Source of the DNA: a bacterium
GTDB lineage: Bacteria > Patescibacteriota > Microgenomatia > Levybacterales > UBA12049
Direction: 5' to 3'
Length of the DNA stretch: 12,842 bases
NCBI GenBank assembly: GCA_021820025.1
Contig: JAKAEF010000015.1
Location: 1-12,842, forward strand
A program made the translations under genes and the position numbers. The notes beneath the pieces were generated by a model that made no database searches, was not told where the DNA came from, and saw only the letters and a program-made list of their open reading frames with translations. This document shows, piece after piece, positions 1 to 5,608 of this stretch; position 1 is the first letter of the stretch, and each line of letters starts with the position of its first letter.

Positions 1-1
1 C

Positions 2-643
2 GATCCAGCATATGAACAAAAAATTATGGAACTTATGGATGCAGTAGATAGCTACATTCCAACTCCAGTTAGAGACACAGATAAGCCATTCTTAATGCCG
101 GTTGAAGACGTTTTCTCAATCAAAGGAAGAGGAACAGTTGTAACAGGAAGAATTGAAAGAGGAATTGTTAAAGTTAACGAAGCAGTAGAAATTATTGGAA
201 TGAAAGCAACACAACCAACAGTTGTAACAGGAGTAGAAATGTTTAGAAAGCAATTAGATGAAGGTCAAGCAGGAGATAACGTAGGTCTTTTGATTCGAGG
301 AGTTGAAAAAAACCAAGTAGAAAGAGGACAAGTTATTGCAAAGCCAGGATCTATTACTCCACACACAAAATTTGAAGCAGAAGTATACATTTTAGCAAAA
401 GAAGAAGGCGGACGACACACACCATTCTTCACTGGATACAGACCACAATTCTATATTAGAACAACAGACGTTACCGGTAATGTTACATTGCCACAAGGTG
501 TAGAAATGGTTATGCCAGGTGATAATACAAAGATGAATGTAGAACTTATTGTACCAGTAGCTCTTGAAGAAGGATTAAGATTTGCTATTCGAGAAGGTGG
601 AAAGACAGTAGGAGCAGGAGTTATTACAAAGATCATTGCATAA
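2..643 (+). CDS. tuf: Elongation factor Tu, C-terminal part (5' end outside window)
   Basis: EF-Tu is the GTPase that carries aminoacyl-tRNA to the ribosomal A site. The reading frame is open from base 2, so the gene starts before the window; the 213 residues seen correspond to about residue 181 onward of E. coli EF-Tu (394 aa). The end of the GTPase domain (motif DSYIP), all of domain 2 (GRGTVVTGRIERG, GVEMFRK) and all of domain 3 (GGRHTPFF, GYRPQFY, LRFAIREGG) are present. Residues known as kirromycin-contact positions in E. coli (Gln in YRPQF, Ala in RFAIREGG) are unchanged. It lies just upstream of rpsJ, as in the usual str-S10 order, but a terminator and a new promoter separate the two. 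The ATG at 26 is internal, not a start. Identification is secure. Confidence 0.98.
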   Translation, partial: DPAYEQKIMELMDAVDSYIPTPVRDTDKPFLMPVEDVFSIKGRGTVVTGRIERGIVKVNEAVEIIGMKATQPTVVTGVEMFRKQLDEGQAGDNVGLLIRGVEKNQVERGQVIAKPGSITPHTKFEAEVYILAKEEGGRHTPFFTGYRPQFYIRTTDVTGNVTLPQGVEMVMPGDNTKMNVELIVPVALEEGLRFAIREGGKTVGAGVITKIIA

Positions 644-662
644 TGCAGTGATTTTTGTGTAT

Positions 663-685
663 AACCGCCTTAGGGCGGTTTTTTT
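663..685 (+). terminator. Intrinsic terminator after tuf
   Basis: A perfect 7-bp GC-rich stem (AACCGCC at 663-669 with GGCGGTT at 674-680) has the tetraloop TTAG and runs directly into a T tract to 685. It begins 20 bases after the tuf stop codon. This is a textbook Rho-independent terminator and ends the tuf transcript before the rpsJ promoter. Confidence 0.93.
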
Positions 686-739
686 ATACTCAAATTGCTT
701 GATTAAAAGTAAAAAAAGACTGTCATAATCAGCAAACTG

Positions 740-768
740 TAGACAATAGTGAATCTATATTGTATAAT
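740..768 (+). promoter_or_regulatory. Sigma-70-type promoter for rpsJ
   Basis: A -35 box TAGACA (740-745, five of six consensus bases) is followed after exactly 17 bases by a perfect -10 box TATAAT (763-768). The expected start of transcription is near 775, giving a 5' UTR of about 34 bases before rpsJ. The promoter sits in the only gap between the tuf terminator and rpsJ, so rpsJ is not dependent on tuf readthrough. The boxes are seen directly; activity is inferred. Confidence 0.8.
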
Positions 769-778
769 GACAGATACA

Positions 779-794
779 AAAGAGATTGCTCTTT
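779..794 (+). promoter_or_regulatory. Small hairpin in the rpsJ 5' UTR
   Basis: AAAGAG (779-784) and CTCTTT (789-794) form a perfect 6-bp stem around the loop ATTG. It would lie almost at the 5' end of the rpsJ mRNA, ending 14 bases before the start codon, and no Shine-Dalgarno sequence is visible. It could stabilise the mRNA 5' end or act as a weak control element. The stem has only two G-C pairs and may be chance. Confidence 0.35.
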
Positions 795-808
795 AATACT
801 ACATACAT

Positions 809-1117
809 ATGCCAAAAGGAAGAATTAGAGTAAGATTAAAAAGTTACGACGCACGCGTTATTGACGCTTGCTGCCAGCAAATTTTAGATACGGCAATTAG
901 AACCGGTGCTAAGGTCGTAGGTCCAGTACCACTTCCTACAGAGCGCTCAGTGTATGCGGTTAACAAATCTCCATTTATTGATAAAAACGCACAAGACCAC
1001 TTTGAAATGAGAATTCATAAAAGACTTATTGATATTGTCTCTCCAACAGAAAAAACAATGGATTCCTTATCTCATTTAGAATTACCAGCAGGTGTGGACG
1101 TTGAGATCCGCATGTAA
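809..1117 (+). CDS. rpsJ: Small-subunit ribosomal protein S10 (uS10)
   Basis: S10 is a 30S head protein and also a partner of Nus factors in transcription antitermination. The 102-residue product has the family's normal length (E. coli 103) and aligns along its whole length: RIRVRLKSYD at the start, the GPVPLPT loop, SPFIDKNAQDHFEMR, then the DIVSPTEKT and PAGVDVEI end. The ATG at 809 has no Shine-Dalgarno; the upstream bases are AT-rich. In most bacteria rpsJ heads the S10 operon and its leader is the control point. Here it has its own promoter (740-768) and is separated from rplC by 229 bases that contain a further promoter and an attenuator-like terminator. It uses some CGC arginine and GAC codons that are rare in the following genes. 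Confidence 0.98.
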   Translation: MPKGRIRVRLKSYDARVIDACCQQILDTAIRTGAKVVGPVPLPTERSVYAVNKSPFIDKNAQDHFEMRIHKRLIDIVSPTEKTMDSLSHLELPAGVDVEIRM

Positions 1118-1230
1118 AAAGCTCCTTAAGATATATAGTGTCGCCACTGTCTAAAATCTTACACGTTTTGAGGCTAAATTATAGCTATATACCTATTGCG
1201 AGTTTCTTACCTATTTGGTACAATTGTGCT
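1118..1230 (+). other. rpsJ-rplC spacer upstream of the rplC transcript start
   Basis: No gene or convincing terminator for rpsJ is visible here. AAGAT (1128-1132) and ATCTT (1156-1160) with AGTG/CACT inside could form an imperfect hairpin but no T tract follows. Thus rpsJ transcripts may run into the rplC leader and meet the terminator at 1298-1324. The 3' part contains the rplC promoter. Confidence 0.5.
1196..1224 (+). promoter_or_regulatory. Extended -10 promoter for the rplC leader
   Basis: A -35-like TTGCGA (1196-1201, four of six matches) is followed after 17 bases by TACAAT (1219-1224, five of six). A TG dinucleotide at 1216-1217 gives the extended -10 form TGGTACAAT. Transcription should begin near 1231-1233. 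This would make rplC and the genes after it a transcription unit separate from rpsJ. Confidence 0.68.
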
Positions 1231-1232
1231 TG

Positions 1233-1271
1233 ATGATCCATTCCTTAAGTGGAGGTGAAATTAAAGGTTAG
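1233..1271 (+). CDS. Possible 12-codon leader peptide
   Basis: An ATG at 1233 opens a 12-codon frame (MIHSLSGGEIKG) ending in TAG at 1269-1271. It begins at, or within two bases of, the predicted transcript start, so it would be translated as a leaderless message. It spans the leader segment (1247-1252) that can pair with the terminator's 3' arm. A ribosome on it would change which hairpins form. No Shine-Dalgarno, no homologue known to me, and no run of one amino acid as in amino acid attenuators. It may well be chance. Confidence 0.2.
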   Translation: MIHSLSGGEIKG

Positions 1272-1297
1272 CTTCGGGAAAACAGCTCTTACAGAAT

Positions 1298-1324
1298 AAG
1301 AGGTGGCCCGATGGCCACTTTTTT
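1298..1324 (+). terminator. Intrinsic terminator inside the rplC leader
   Basis: GTGGCC (1303-1308) pairs perfectly with GGCCAC (1313-1318) around the loop CGAT, and six T residues follow (1319-1324). The stem can be lengthened by pairing AAGAG (1298-1302) with the T tract. It stands 22 bases before the rplC ATG and after a promoter, so it is an attenuator rather than an end-of-operon terminator. Full termination here would silence rplC and the genes after it, so it must be conditional or leaky. Confidence 0.85.
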
Positions 1325-1346
1325 GTCGTTTAAAGGGATAAAATAT

Positions 1347-2084
1347 ATGCATGGAATAATTGGAAGAAAACAAACACAAACACAAAGATTTTTGGAAGAC
1401 GGAACACGAATTCCGGTTACTCTTATTGAGGTTAATAGTAATCCCGTTGTCATGGTTAAAACAGCTGACAAAGATGGATATGTTGCAGTCCAACTTGGCT
1501 ACGGAACAAAGAAAAATCCAAGTAAAGCAATATCAGGACACAGTAAAAAAGGAGCAGTAGAAAAGGCTCCTTCTTTTTTTGCAGAAGTACGATTTCCAGT
1601 AGATGCAAAAGTAGAAGATTTGCCAAAACCAGGAGATACAGTAGAAGCACCAGCAGTTTTAGAAGCTGGTGATTTAGTAGATGTTACAGGAACAGCAAAA
1701 GGAAAGGGTTTTGCCGGGGTTGTAAAACGACATAAATTTAGAGGAGGACCAAGAACTCACGGACAATCAGACAGAGAAAGAGCACCAGGTTCAGTTGGTC
1801 AAACAACAACACCAGGAAGAGTTTACAAAGGAAAAAGAATGGCTGGTAAAATGGGAAACCAAACAGTAACTCTGCAAAATTTAGAAGTTGTAGATGTAAC
1901 ACCAACAGGTATTATTGTTAAGGGTTTAGTCCCAGGTGTTAGAGGAGCAATGCTTTTTATTAAAAAAATAGGCAAAAATAAAAATTTTACTCCTCTTTTT
2001 AAAGAAGCAGTAGAAGTAGTTGAAGAAGCAAAAGAAGTAAAATCAGAAGAAGTAGCACCAGTTGCAGAAGAAAAGAAAGCATAG
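1347..2084 (+). CDS. rplC: Large-subunit ribosomal protein L3 (uL3) with acidic C-terminal tail
   Basis: L3 starts 50S assembly and reaches the peptidyl transferase centre. The product is 245 residues against 209 in E. coli. Core signatures are clear: EDGTRIPVT (17-25), VTGTAKGKGFAGVVKRHKF (113-131), APGSVGQTTTPGRV (146-159), KGKRMAGKMG (161-170) and VKGLVPG (191-197). The start at 1347 is chosen because it matches the family N-terminus; the in-frame ATG at 1311 lies in the terminator loop. The usual N-terminal KKVGMT is RKQTQT here. The position of E. coli Gln150, methylated by PrmB, is Thr154. Residues after about 215 form an extra acidic tail rich in Glu, Val and Ala. The gene follows the attenuator leader and ends five bases... 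four bases before rplD. Confidence 0.96.
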   Translation: MHGIIGRKQTQTQRFLEDGTRIPVTLIEVNSNPVVMVKTADKDGYVAVQLGYGTKKNPSKAISGHSKKGAVEKAPSFFAEVRFPVDAKVEDLPKPGDTVEAPAVLEAGDLVDVTGTAKGKGFAGVVKRHKFRGGPRTHGQSDRERAPGSVGQTTTPGRVYKGKRMAGKMGNQTVTLQNLEVVDVTPTGIIVKGLVPGVRGAMLFIKKIGKNKNFTPLFKEAVEVVEEAKEVKSEEVAPVAEEKKA

Positions 2085-2088
2085 AACT

Positions 2089-2838
2089 ATGGCAGAAGCA
2101 AAAAAAACAACAGTTAAAAAAACAACAACAAAAGCAGTAAAATCTGCAGTTAAAAAAGTAGTTGCAGAAAAAGCTCCAAAAATGGAGAAAAAGATGGGAA
2201 CTTTAACAATTGATGTCTTAAATGCAGAAGGTAAAGCAGCTGGAACAATCAAACTTCCAGAAGTTGTTTTTGGAGTCAAAGTTAATCCAGCTCTTATTGC
2301 ACAAGCTGTAAGAGTTTACTTAATTAACCAAAGACAAGGAACTGTTTCTACTTTAACAAGAGGAGAAGTAGATGGATCAACAAGAAAAATCTACAGACAA
2401 AAAGGAACAGGTAGAGCACGACACGGTGGCGTTAGAGCTCCTATCTTTGTTAAGGGAGGAGTTGGACACGGTCCAAAACCAGTTGAATACAAAGCATCTA
2501 TGTCTCAAAACATGAGAAAAGCAGCTTTATTTGCAGCACTATCTAGTAAGGTAAAAGATGCAGAAGTAAAAGTTGTAACAGGTGTTGAAAGTATGAAAAA
2601 AACCAATGCTTTTGCAAAAGCATTTACAGCGTGGGGAGTAAATGCAAAAAATAGAAATGTGTTGTTTGTATTACCAGCACACAATGAAGAATTATTTAAA
2701 GCAACAAGAAATTTAACAGGAGTATGTATTACACCTGCAAATATGCTTAATACTTATGAAGTATTAAAACACAAAACAGTTGTTTTTGTAAAAGATGCAG
2801 TAGAGGCAGTAGAAAAAACATTTGTAAATAATAAATAA
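2089..2838 (+). CDS. rplD: Large-subunit ribosomal protein L4 (uL4) with basic N-terminal extension
   Basis: L4 lines the upper exit tunnel and in enterobacteria also represses its own S10 operon. The product is 249 residues (E. coli 201). Residues 1-36 are a lysine, threonine and alanine rich extension (12 Lys, 3 Glu) unlike the core. The L4 core starts near residue 38 (GTLTIDVLN). It shows VYLINQRQGT, the loop TRGEVDGSTRKIYRQKGTGR at 90-109, RHGGVRAPIFVKGG, and the C-terminal NLTGVCITPANMLNTYEVL. The ATG at 2089 was chosen because the upstream TTG at 2062 lies inside rplC. The wording of the loop resembles Microgenomates L4 as I remember it. If a local autoregulator of the rplC leader exists, L4 is the first candidate by analogy. 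Confidence 0.96.
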   Translation: MAEAKKTTVKKTTTKAVKSAVKKVVAEKAPKMEKKMGTLTIDVLNAEGKAAGTIKLPEVVFGVKVNPALIAQAVRVYLINQRQGTVSTLTRGEVDGSTRKIYRQKGTGRARHGGVRAPIFVKGGVGHGPKPVEYKASMSQNMRKAALFAALSSKVKDAEVKVVTGVESMKKTNAFAKAFTAWGVNAKNRNVLFVLPAHNEELFKATRNLTGVCITPANMLNTYEVLKHKTVVFVKDAVEAVEKTFVNNK

Positions 2839-2839
2839 T

Positions 2840-3118
2840 ATGAATCCAATTTTACGACCAGTTATAACAGAAAAATCAATTATGGATGCACATAATGGCA
2901 AATATGCATTTGTCGTTAAAAGAGGAACAAAAAAAGAAATTATTAAAAAGGCAGTAGAAAAAACATTTAATGTTCATGTTGTTTCTATAAAAACAACATT
3001 AGTAAAAGGAAAATCAGCACGATTTGGAAGTAGAAGAACAGAAAAAAAGTTTAGTCCGGTCAAAAAAGCAGTTATTATAGTCAAAGAGGGAGAAAAAATT
3101 GGTATCTTTGAAGCTTAA
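2840..3118 (+). CDS. rplW: Large-subunit ribosomal protein L23 (uL23)
   Basis: L23 sits at the tunnel exit and is the docking site for trigger factor and the signal recognition particle. The 92-residue product has the normal length for bacteria. It shows the family start (RPVITEKS, 6-13), the YAFVV strand, KKEIIKKAVEKTFNVHVVSI, the basic disordered loop GKSARFGSRRTEKKFSP, and the KKAVIIVKEGEKI end. It starts one base after the rplD stop in the string TAATATG with no Shine-Dalgarno, so translational coupling to rplD is likely. Confidence 0.97.
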   Translation: MNPILRPVITEKSIMDAHNGKYAFVVKRGTKKEIIKKAVEKTFNVHVVSIKTTLVKGKSARFGSRRTEKKFSPVKKAVIIVKEGEKIGIFEA

Positions 3119-3136
3119 GGGAGATTTTGATACAAT

Positions 3137-3877
3137 ATGAAGCAGTTAAAAGTAATTAAAAAGAAAAATTCAGGAAGAGATCAAACAGGTCAAGTTGCAG
3201 TAAGGCATCAAGGTGGAGGAAATAAGCAATTTTTAAGACTTGTAGATTTTAGACGAGATAAAGAAATTTCTGGAAAAGTAGTTGCTATTGAATATGATCC
3301 AAATAGAAACTGCCAAATTGCTCTTGTGCAATATGGTGATGGAGAAAAAAGATATATTTTGGCTCCAGTTGGATTAACCGTTGGAAGTACCGTAGCAGCA
3401 GGAAGTAATGTAGAAATTAAAGTTGGTAATGCATTGCCACTTGCAAACATTCCGGTTGGAACAGTTGTACATAATGTAGAATTAGTAGCAGGAAAAGGTG
3501 GACAAATTGCAAGAGGAGCAGGTGCAGGGGTAATTGTTTCTGCAATTGAAGGAAACTATGCCCATATTAAGTTACCATCAGGAGAAATTCGAAAAGTACA
3601 CAGCGGTGCAAAAGCAACAATAGGACAAGTTGGAAATTTAACTTGGAAAGATAGAGTTTGGGGAAAAGCAGGAGCAAAAAGACATTTGGGTATAAGACCA
3701 ACTGTTAGAGGAGTTGCTCAAAATCCAAGATCTCATCCTCACGGAGGAGGAGAAGGTAGATCTGGTATTGGTATGAGTACACCAAAAACCTATGCAGGAC
3801 GACCAGCAGTTGGTAAGAGACGAAGACCAAATAAGTATTCAGATAAATATATAGTACAAAGAAGAAAGAAAGCATAA
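3137..3877 (+). CDS. rplB: Large-subunit ribosomal protein L2 (uL2), short N-terminus
   Basis: L2 binds domain IV of 23S rRNA and is needed for subunit joining and peptidyl transfer. The product is 246 residues against about 273-277 in most bacteria. It starts at the position of E. coli residue ~30, so the usual first segment with the TPGRR motif is missing. An in-frame TGA at 3128-3130, just before the ATG, rules out a longer start. The rest is intact: VRHQGGGNKQ (22-31), YDPNRN (53-58), IPVGTVVHNVE (105-115), and HPHGGGEGR (200-208), where His200 matches the key E. coli His229. A GGGAG at 3119-3123 may be a weak ribosome site. Confidence 0.96.
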   Translation: MKQLKVIKKKNSGRDQTGQVAVRHQGGGNKQFLRLVDFRRDKEISGKVVAIEYDPNRNCQIALVQYGDGEKRYILAPVGLTVGSTVAAGSNVEIKVGNALPLANIPVGTVVHNVELVAGKGGQIARGAGAGVIVSAIEGNYAHIKLPSGEIRKVHSGAKATIGQVGNLTWKDRVWGKAGAKRHLGIRPTVRGVAQNPRSHPHGGGEGRSGIGMSTPKTYAGRPAVGKRRRPNKYSDKYIVQRRKKA

Positions 3878-3884
3878 AAAAATT

Positions 3885-4169
3885 ATGAGTAGAAGTGCAA
3901 AAAAAGGACCATATGTAGATCCAAGACTTTTGAAAAAAGTCTTAAAGCAAAAAGAAACTGGAGATCATAGTGTAATTAAAACTTGGTCAAGAGCATGCCA
4001 AATTTCTCCAGAATTTGTAGGACATACAATTGCAGTACATAATGGTCGAAACTTTATTAATGTATTAGTAAGTGAAGCTATGGTTGGACACAGACTTGGT
4101 GAATTTTCACCAACCCGAACCTTTAGAGGTCACGGAAGAGTCGTTGCCCGAGAGATTAGTAAGACATAA
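3885..4169 (+). CDS. rpsS: Small-subunit ribosomal protein S19 (uS19)
   Basis: S19 lies in the 30S head and contacts 16S rRNA and the A-site finger side of the 50S. The 94-residue product matches the family along its length (E. coli 92): SRSAKKGPYVD at the start, KTWSRACQISPEFVGHTIAVHNGR in the middle, and MVGHRLGEFSPTRTFRGHG near the end. It begins after the spacer AAAAATT that follows the rplB stop; the same 13-base stop-spacer-start string occurs between rpsZ and rpsH. There is no Shine-Dalgarno. Confidence 0.97.
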   Translation: MSRSAKKGPYVDPRLLKKVLKQKETGDHSVIKTWSRACQISPEFVGHTIAVHNGRNFINVLVSEAMVGHRLGEFSPTRTFRGHGRVVAREISKT

Positions 4170-4181
4170 AAATAAAAAACT

Positions 4182-4523
4182 ATGACAGCAGCAACAGCAA
4201 CAACAAAAGGAGTAAGAGTTAGTACACGAAAAGTGAGACTTGTAGCAGATGCTATAAGAAACTTAAGTGTAGAGCAAGCTTTGGCAGCACTTGCTGTTAC
4301 AAATAAAAGAGGAGCTGGAATTTTGGCAAAAACCATTAAATCAGCAGCTGCAAATGCTGTCAACAATGCAAAAATGACACAAGACAAACTTATGATTGCA
4401 CGACTTGATGTAAATGAAGGACCATTTTTAAAAAGATATCATGCATCAACAAGAGGAAGAATTCATCCTTTTAAAAAACGAAGTACACATATTACTGTTG
4501 AGGTAAAGGAGCAAGGTAAATAA
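4182..4523 (+). CDS. rplV: Large-subunit ribosomal protein L22 (uL22)
   Basis: L22 contacts all 23S rRNA domains and its long hairpin forms part of the exit tunnel near the macrolide site. The product is 113 residues (E. coli 110). Visible signatures are VSTRKVRLVADAIRN (13-27), the helix SAAANAVNNA, and the hairpin region GPFLKRYHASTRGR followed by HPFKKRSTHITVEV. The N-terminus is a short Ala-Thr run (MTAATATT) instead of the usual basic start. The gene is 12 bases from rpsS and 2 from rpsC. Confidence 0.97.
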   Translation: MTAATATTKGVRVSTRKVRLVADAIRNLSVEQALAALAVTNKRGAGILAKTIKSAAANAVNNAKMTQDKLMIARLDVNEGPFLKRYHASTRGRIHPFKKRSTHITVEVKEQGK

Positions 4524-4525
4524 GT

Positions 4526-5185
4526 ATGGGAAAAAAAGTAAATCCAATAGCATTACGACTCGGAACCGTCTTTAATTGGCAAAGTAGATGGTTTAATAAC
4601 AGAGACTATAAAGCAATGGTTTTGGAAGACTATAAATTGAGAGAAGCATTAATGAAACGATTAGCAACAGCAGGAGTTGCAAGAGTAGAAATTGAAAGAT
4701 CAATTAACAGTATGAAATTATTATTATTTGTTTCTCGACCTGGTATGGTTATTGGACGAGCAGGAACAGGATTAGAAGATTTAAAGAAATATGTTGTTAG
4801 TCTTTTAGCAGAAATTAATCCTAGTAAAACAGGGAAAAATGCACCAAAGATTGATATAAGAGTTGAAGCAATTAAAGAACCAAATCTTGATGCATATTTG
4901 GTCGGGAAAAATGTTTCAGAACAATTGGCAAAGAGATTACCTTTTAAAAGAGTTTTAAATCAAAACGCAGAACGAGTTATGGCAGCAGGAGCAAAAGGAG
5001 TTAAAATTGCCTTGGCAGGAAGAATTGCAGGGTCAGAAATTGGAAGAAAAGAAAAAATTCAAATGGGAACAGTTCCATTATCAACAATTCGGGAACCTGT
5101 GCAATATGCAAGTGTTCCTTCATTAACAAAGAAAGGATATATTGGCGTTAAAGTTTGGATAAACACAGGCGAAAAAAACGCATAA
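4526..5185 (+). CDS. rpsC: Small-subunit ribosomal protein S3 (uS3)
   Basis: S3 forms part of the mRNA entry channel and has helicase activity with S4 and S5. The product is 219 residues (E. coli 233). It shows the N-terminal VNPIALRLG (5-13), the KH domain with its GXXG loop as GRAG (77-80) after SRPGMVI, and the C-terminal domain with GAKGVKIALAGRIAG and the VPLSTIREPVQY and GYIGVKVWI signatures. AAGGAG at 4506-4511 inside the rplV end is 14 bases upstream, longer than normal spacing; AAGG at 4513-4516 is closer. It ends nine bases before rplP. Confidence 0.97.
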   Translation: MGKKVNPIALRLGTVFNWQSRWFNNRDYKAMVLEDYKLREALMKRLATAGVARVEIERSINSMKLLLFVSRPGMVIGRAGTGLEDLKKYVVSLLAEINPSKTGKNAPKIDIRVEAIKEPNLDAYLVGKNVSEQLAKRLPFKRVLNQNAERVMAAGAKGVKIALAGRIAGSEIGRKEKIQMGTVPLSTIREPVQYASVPSLTKKGYIGVKVWINTGEKNA

Positions 5186-5194
5186 AACAAACAT

Positions 5195-5608
5195 ATGTTA
5201 TTACCAAAAAGAGTAAAATATAGAAAACAACAAAGAGGCATGATGCGAGGAGTTGCCCATGCAGGTACAACGTTAGCATACGGAGAATTTGGTTTGGCAA
5301 CAGAACAAATGGGTTGGATTTCTAGTCGACAAATAGAAGCAGCTAGACGTGCAATTACCCATTACACAGCAAGAGGTGGACGTGTTTGGATTAGAATTTT
5401 TCCAGACAAGCCAATAACCAAAAAACCACCTGAGGTTCGTATGGGAAGTGGTAAGGGAGATGTTTTTGAATACGTAGCACCTGTTAAAGCCGGAAGAATT
5501 ATGTTTGAAATGGGTGGAATTGATAGAGCAACAGCATATCAAGCTCTTAAATTGGCAGCATATAAATTGCCAGTGAGAACAAAAATTATTGAAAAGGAGA
5601 CTAAATAA
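5195..5608 (+). CDS. rplP: Large-subunit ribosomal protein L16 (uL16)
   Basis: L16 organises the A-site tRNA region of the 50S and joins late in assembly. The product is 137 residues (E. coli 136) and starts with the classic MLLPKRVKYRKQQRG. Also visible are GWISSRQIEAARRAI (40-54), RVWIRIFPDKPIT, and the conserved VRMGSGKG, whose Arg82 corresponds to the arginine hydroxylated in E. coli. The stop codon TAA shares its last base with the rpmC ATG (TAATG), and the final codons contain the rpmC ribosome site. Confidence 0.97.
   Translation: MLLPKRVKYRKQQRGMMRGVAHAGTTLAYGEFGLATEQMGWISSRQIEAARRAITHYTARGGRVWIRIFPDKPITKKPPEVRMGSGKGDVFEYVAPVKAGRIMFEMGGIDRATAYQALKLAAYKLPVRTKIIEKETK

Larger units (their letters stand above)
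1231..1346 (+). promoter_or_regulatory. Structured 5' leader of rplC, candidate attenuator
   Basis: This leader of about 115 bases lies between the proposed promoter and the rplC ATG. In order it can form CCATT/AGTGG (1238-1242 with 1248-1252, one G-U pair), AAG plus AGCT paired with AGCT plus CTT (1264-1273 with 1284-1290, three-base bulge), CTCTTA/TAAGAG (1286-1291 with 1297-1302), and the terminator stem (1303-1318). Some of these exclude each other. A GGAGGTG at 1251-1257 is Shine-Dalgarno-like but far from the rplC start. The layout fits premature termination controlled by a ligand, most simply a ribosomal protein made by the operon such as L4 or L3. I do not recognise it as a described leader family. 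Ligand and mechanism are inference. Confidence 0.6.

Noticed and set aside
1128..1160. Imperfect hairpin after rpsJ
   Set aside because: Pairing is broken by an internal loop and no T tract follows, so it is not a convincing terminator.
1123..1249. TCCTTAAG occurs at 1123-1130 and again at 1242-1249
   Set aside because: Eight bases with a palindromic centre, one copy outside the proposed leader; no wider repeat or symmetry supports a binding site.
1311..1346. Upstream ATG in frame with rplC
   Set aside because: It lies in the loop of the intrinsic terminator, and the extra 12 residues do not match the L3 family start; the ATG at 1347 does.
2062..2088. TTG start giving a longer L4
   Set aside because: It overlaps the rplC end, and ATG 2089 is a better start four bases after the rplC stop.
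3108..3136. Promoter-like TTGAAG, 17 bases, extended TGA-TACAAT just before rplB
   Set aside because: The -10 box touches the rplB ATG, so transcription would begin inside codon 2 or 3 and lose the start codon; no later in-frame start is near. Likely chance in AT-rich sequence.
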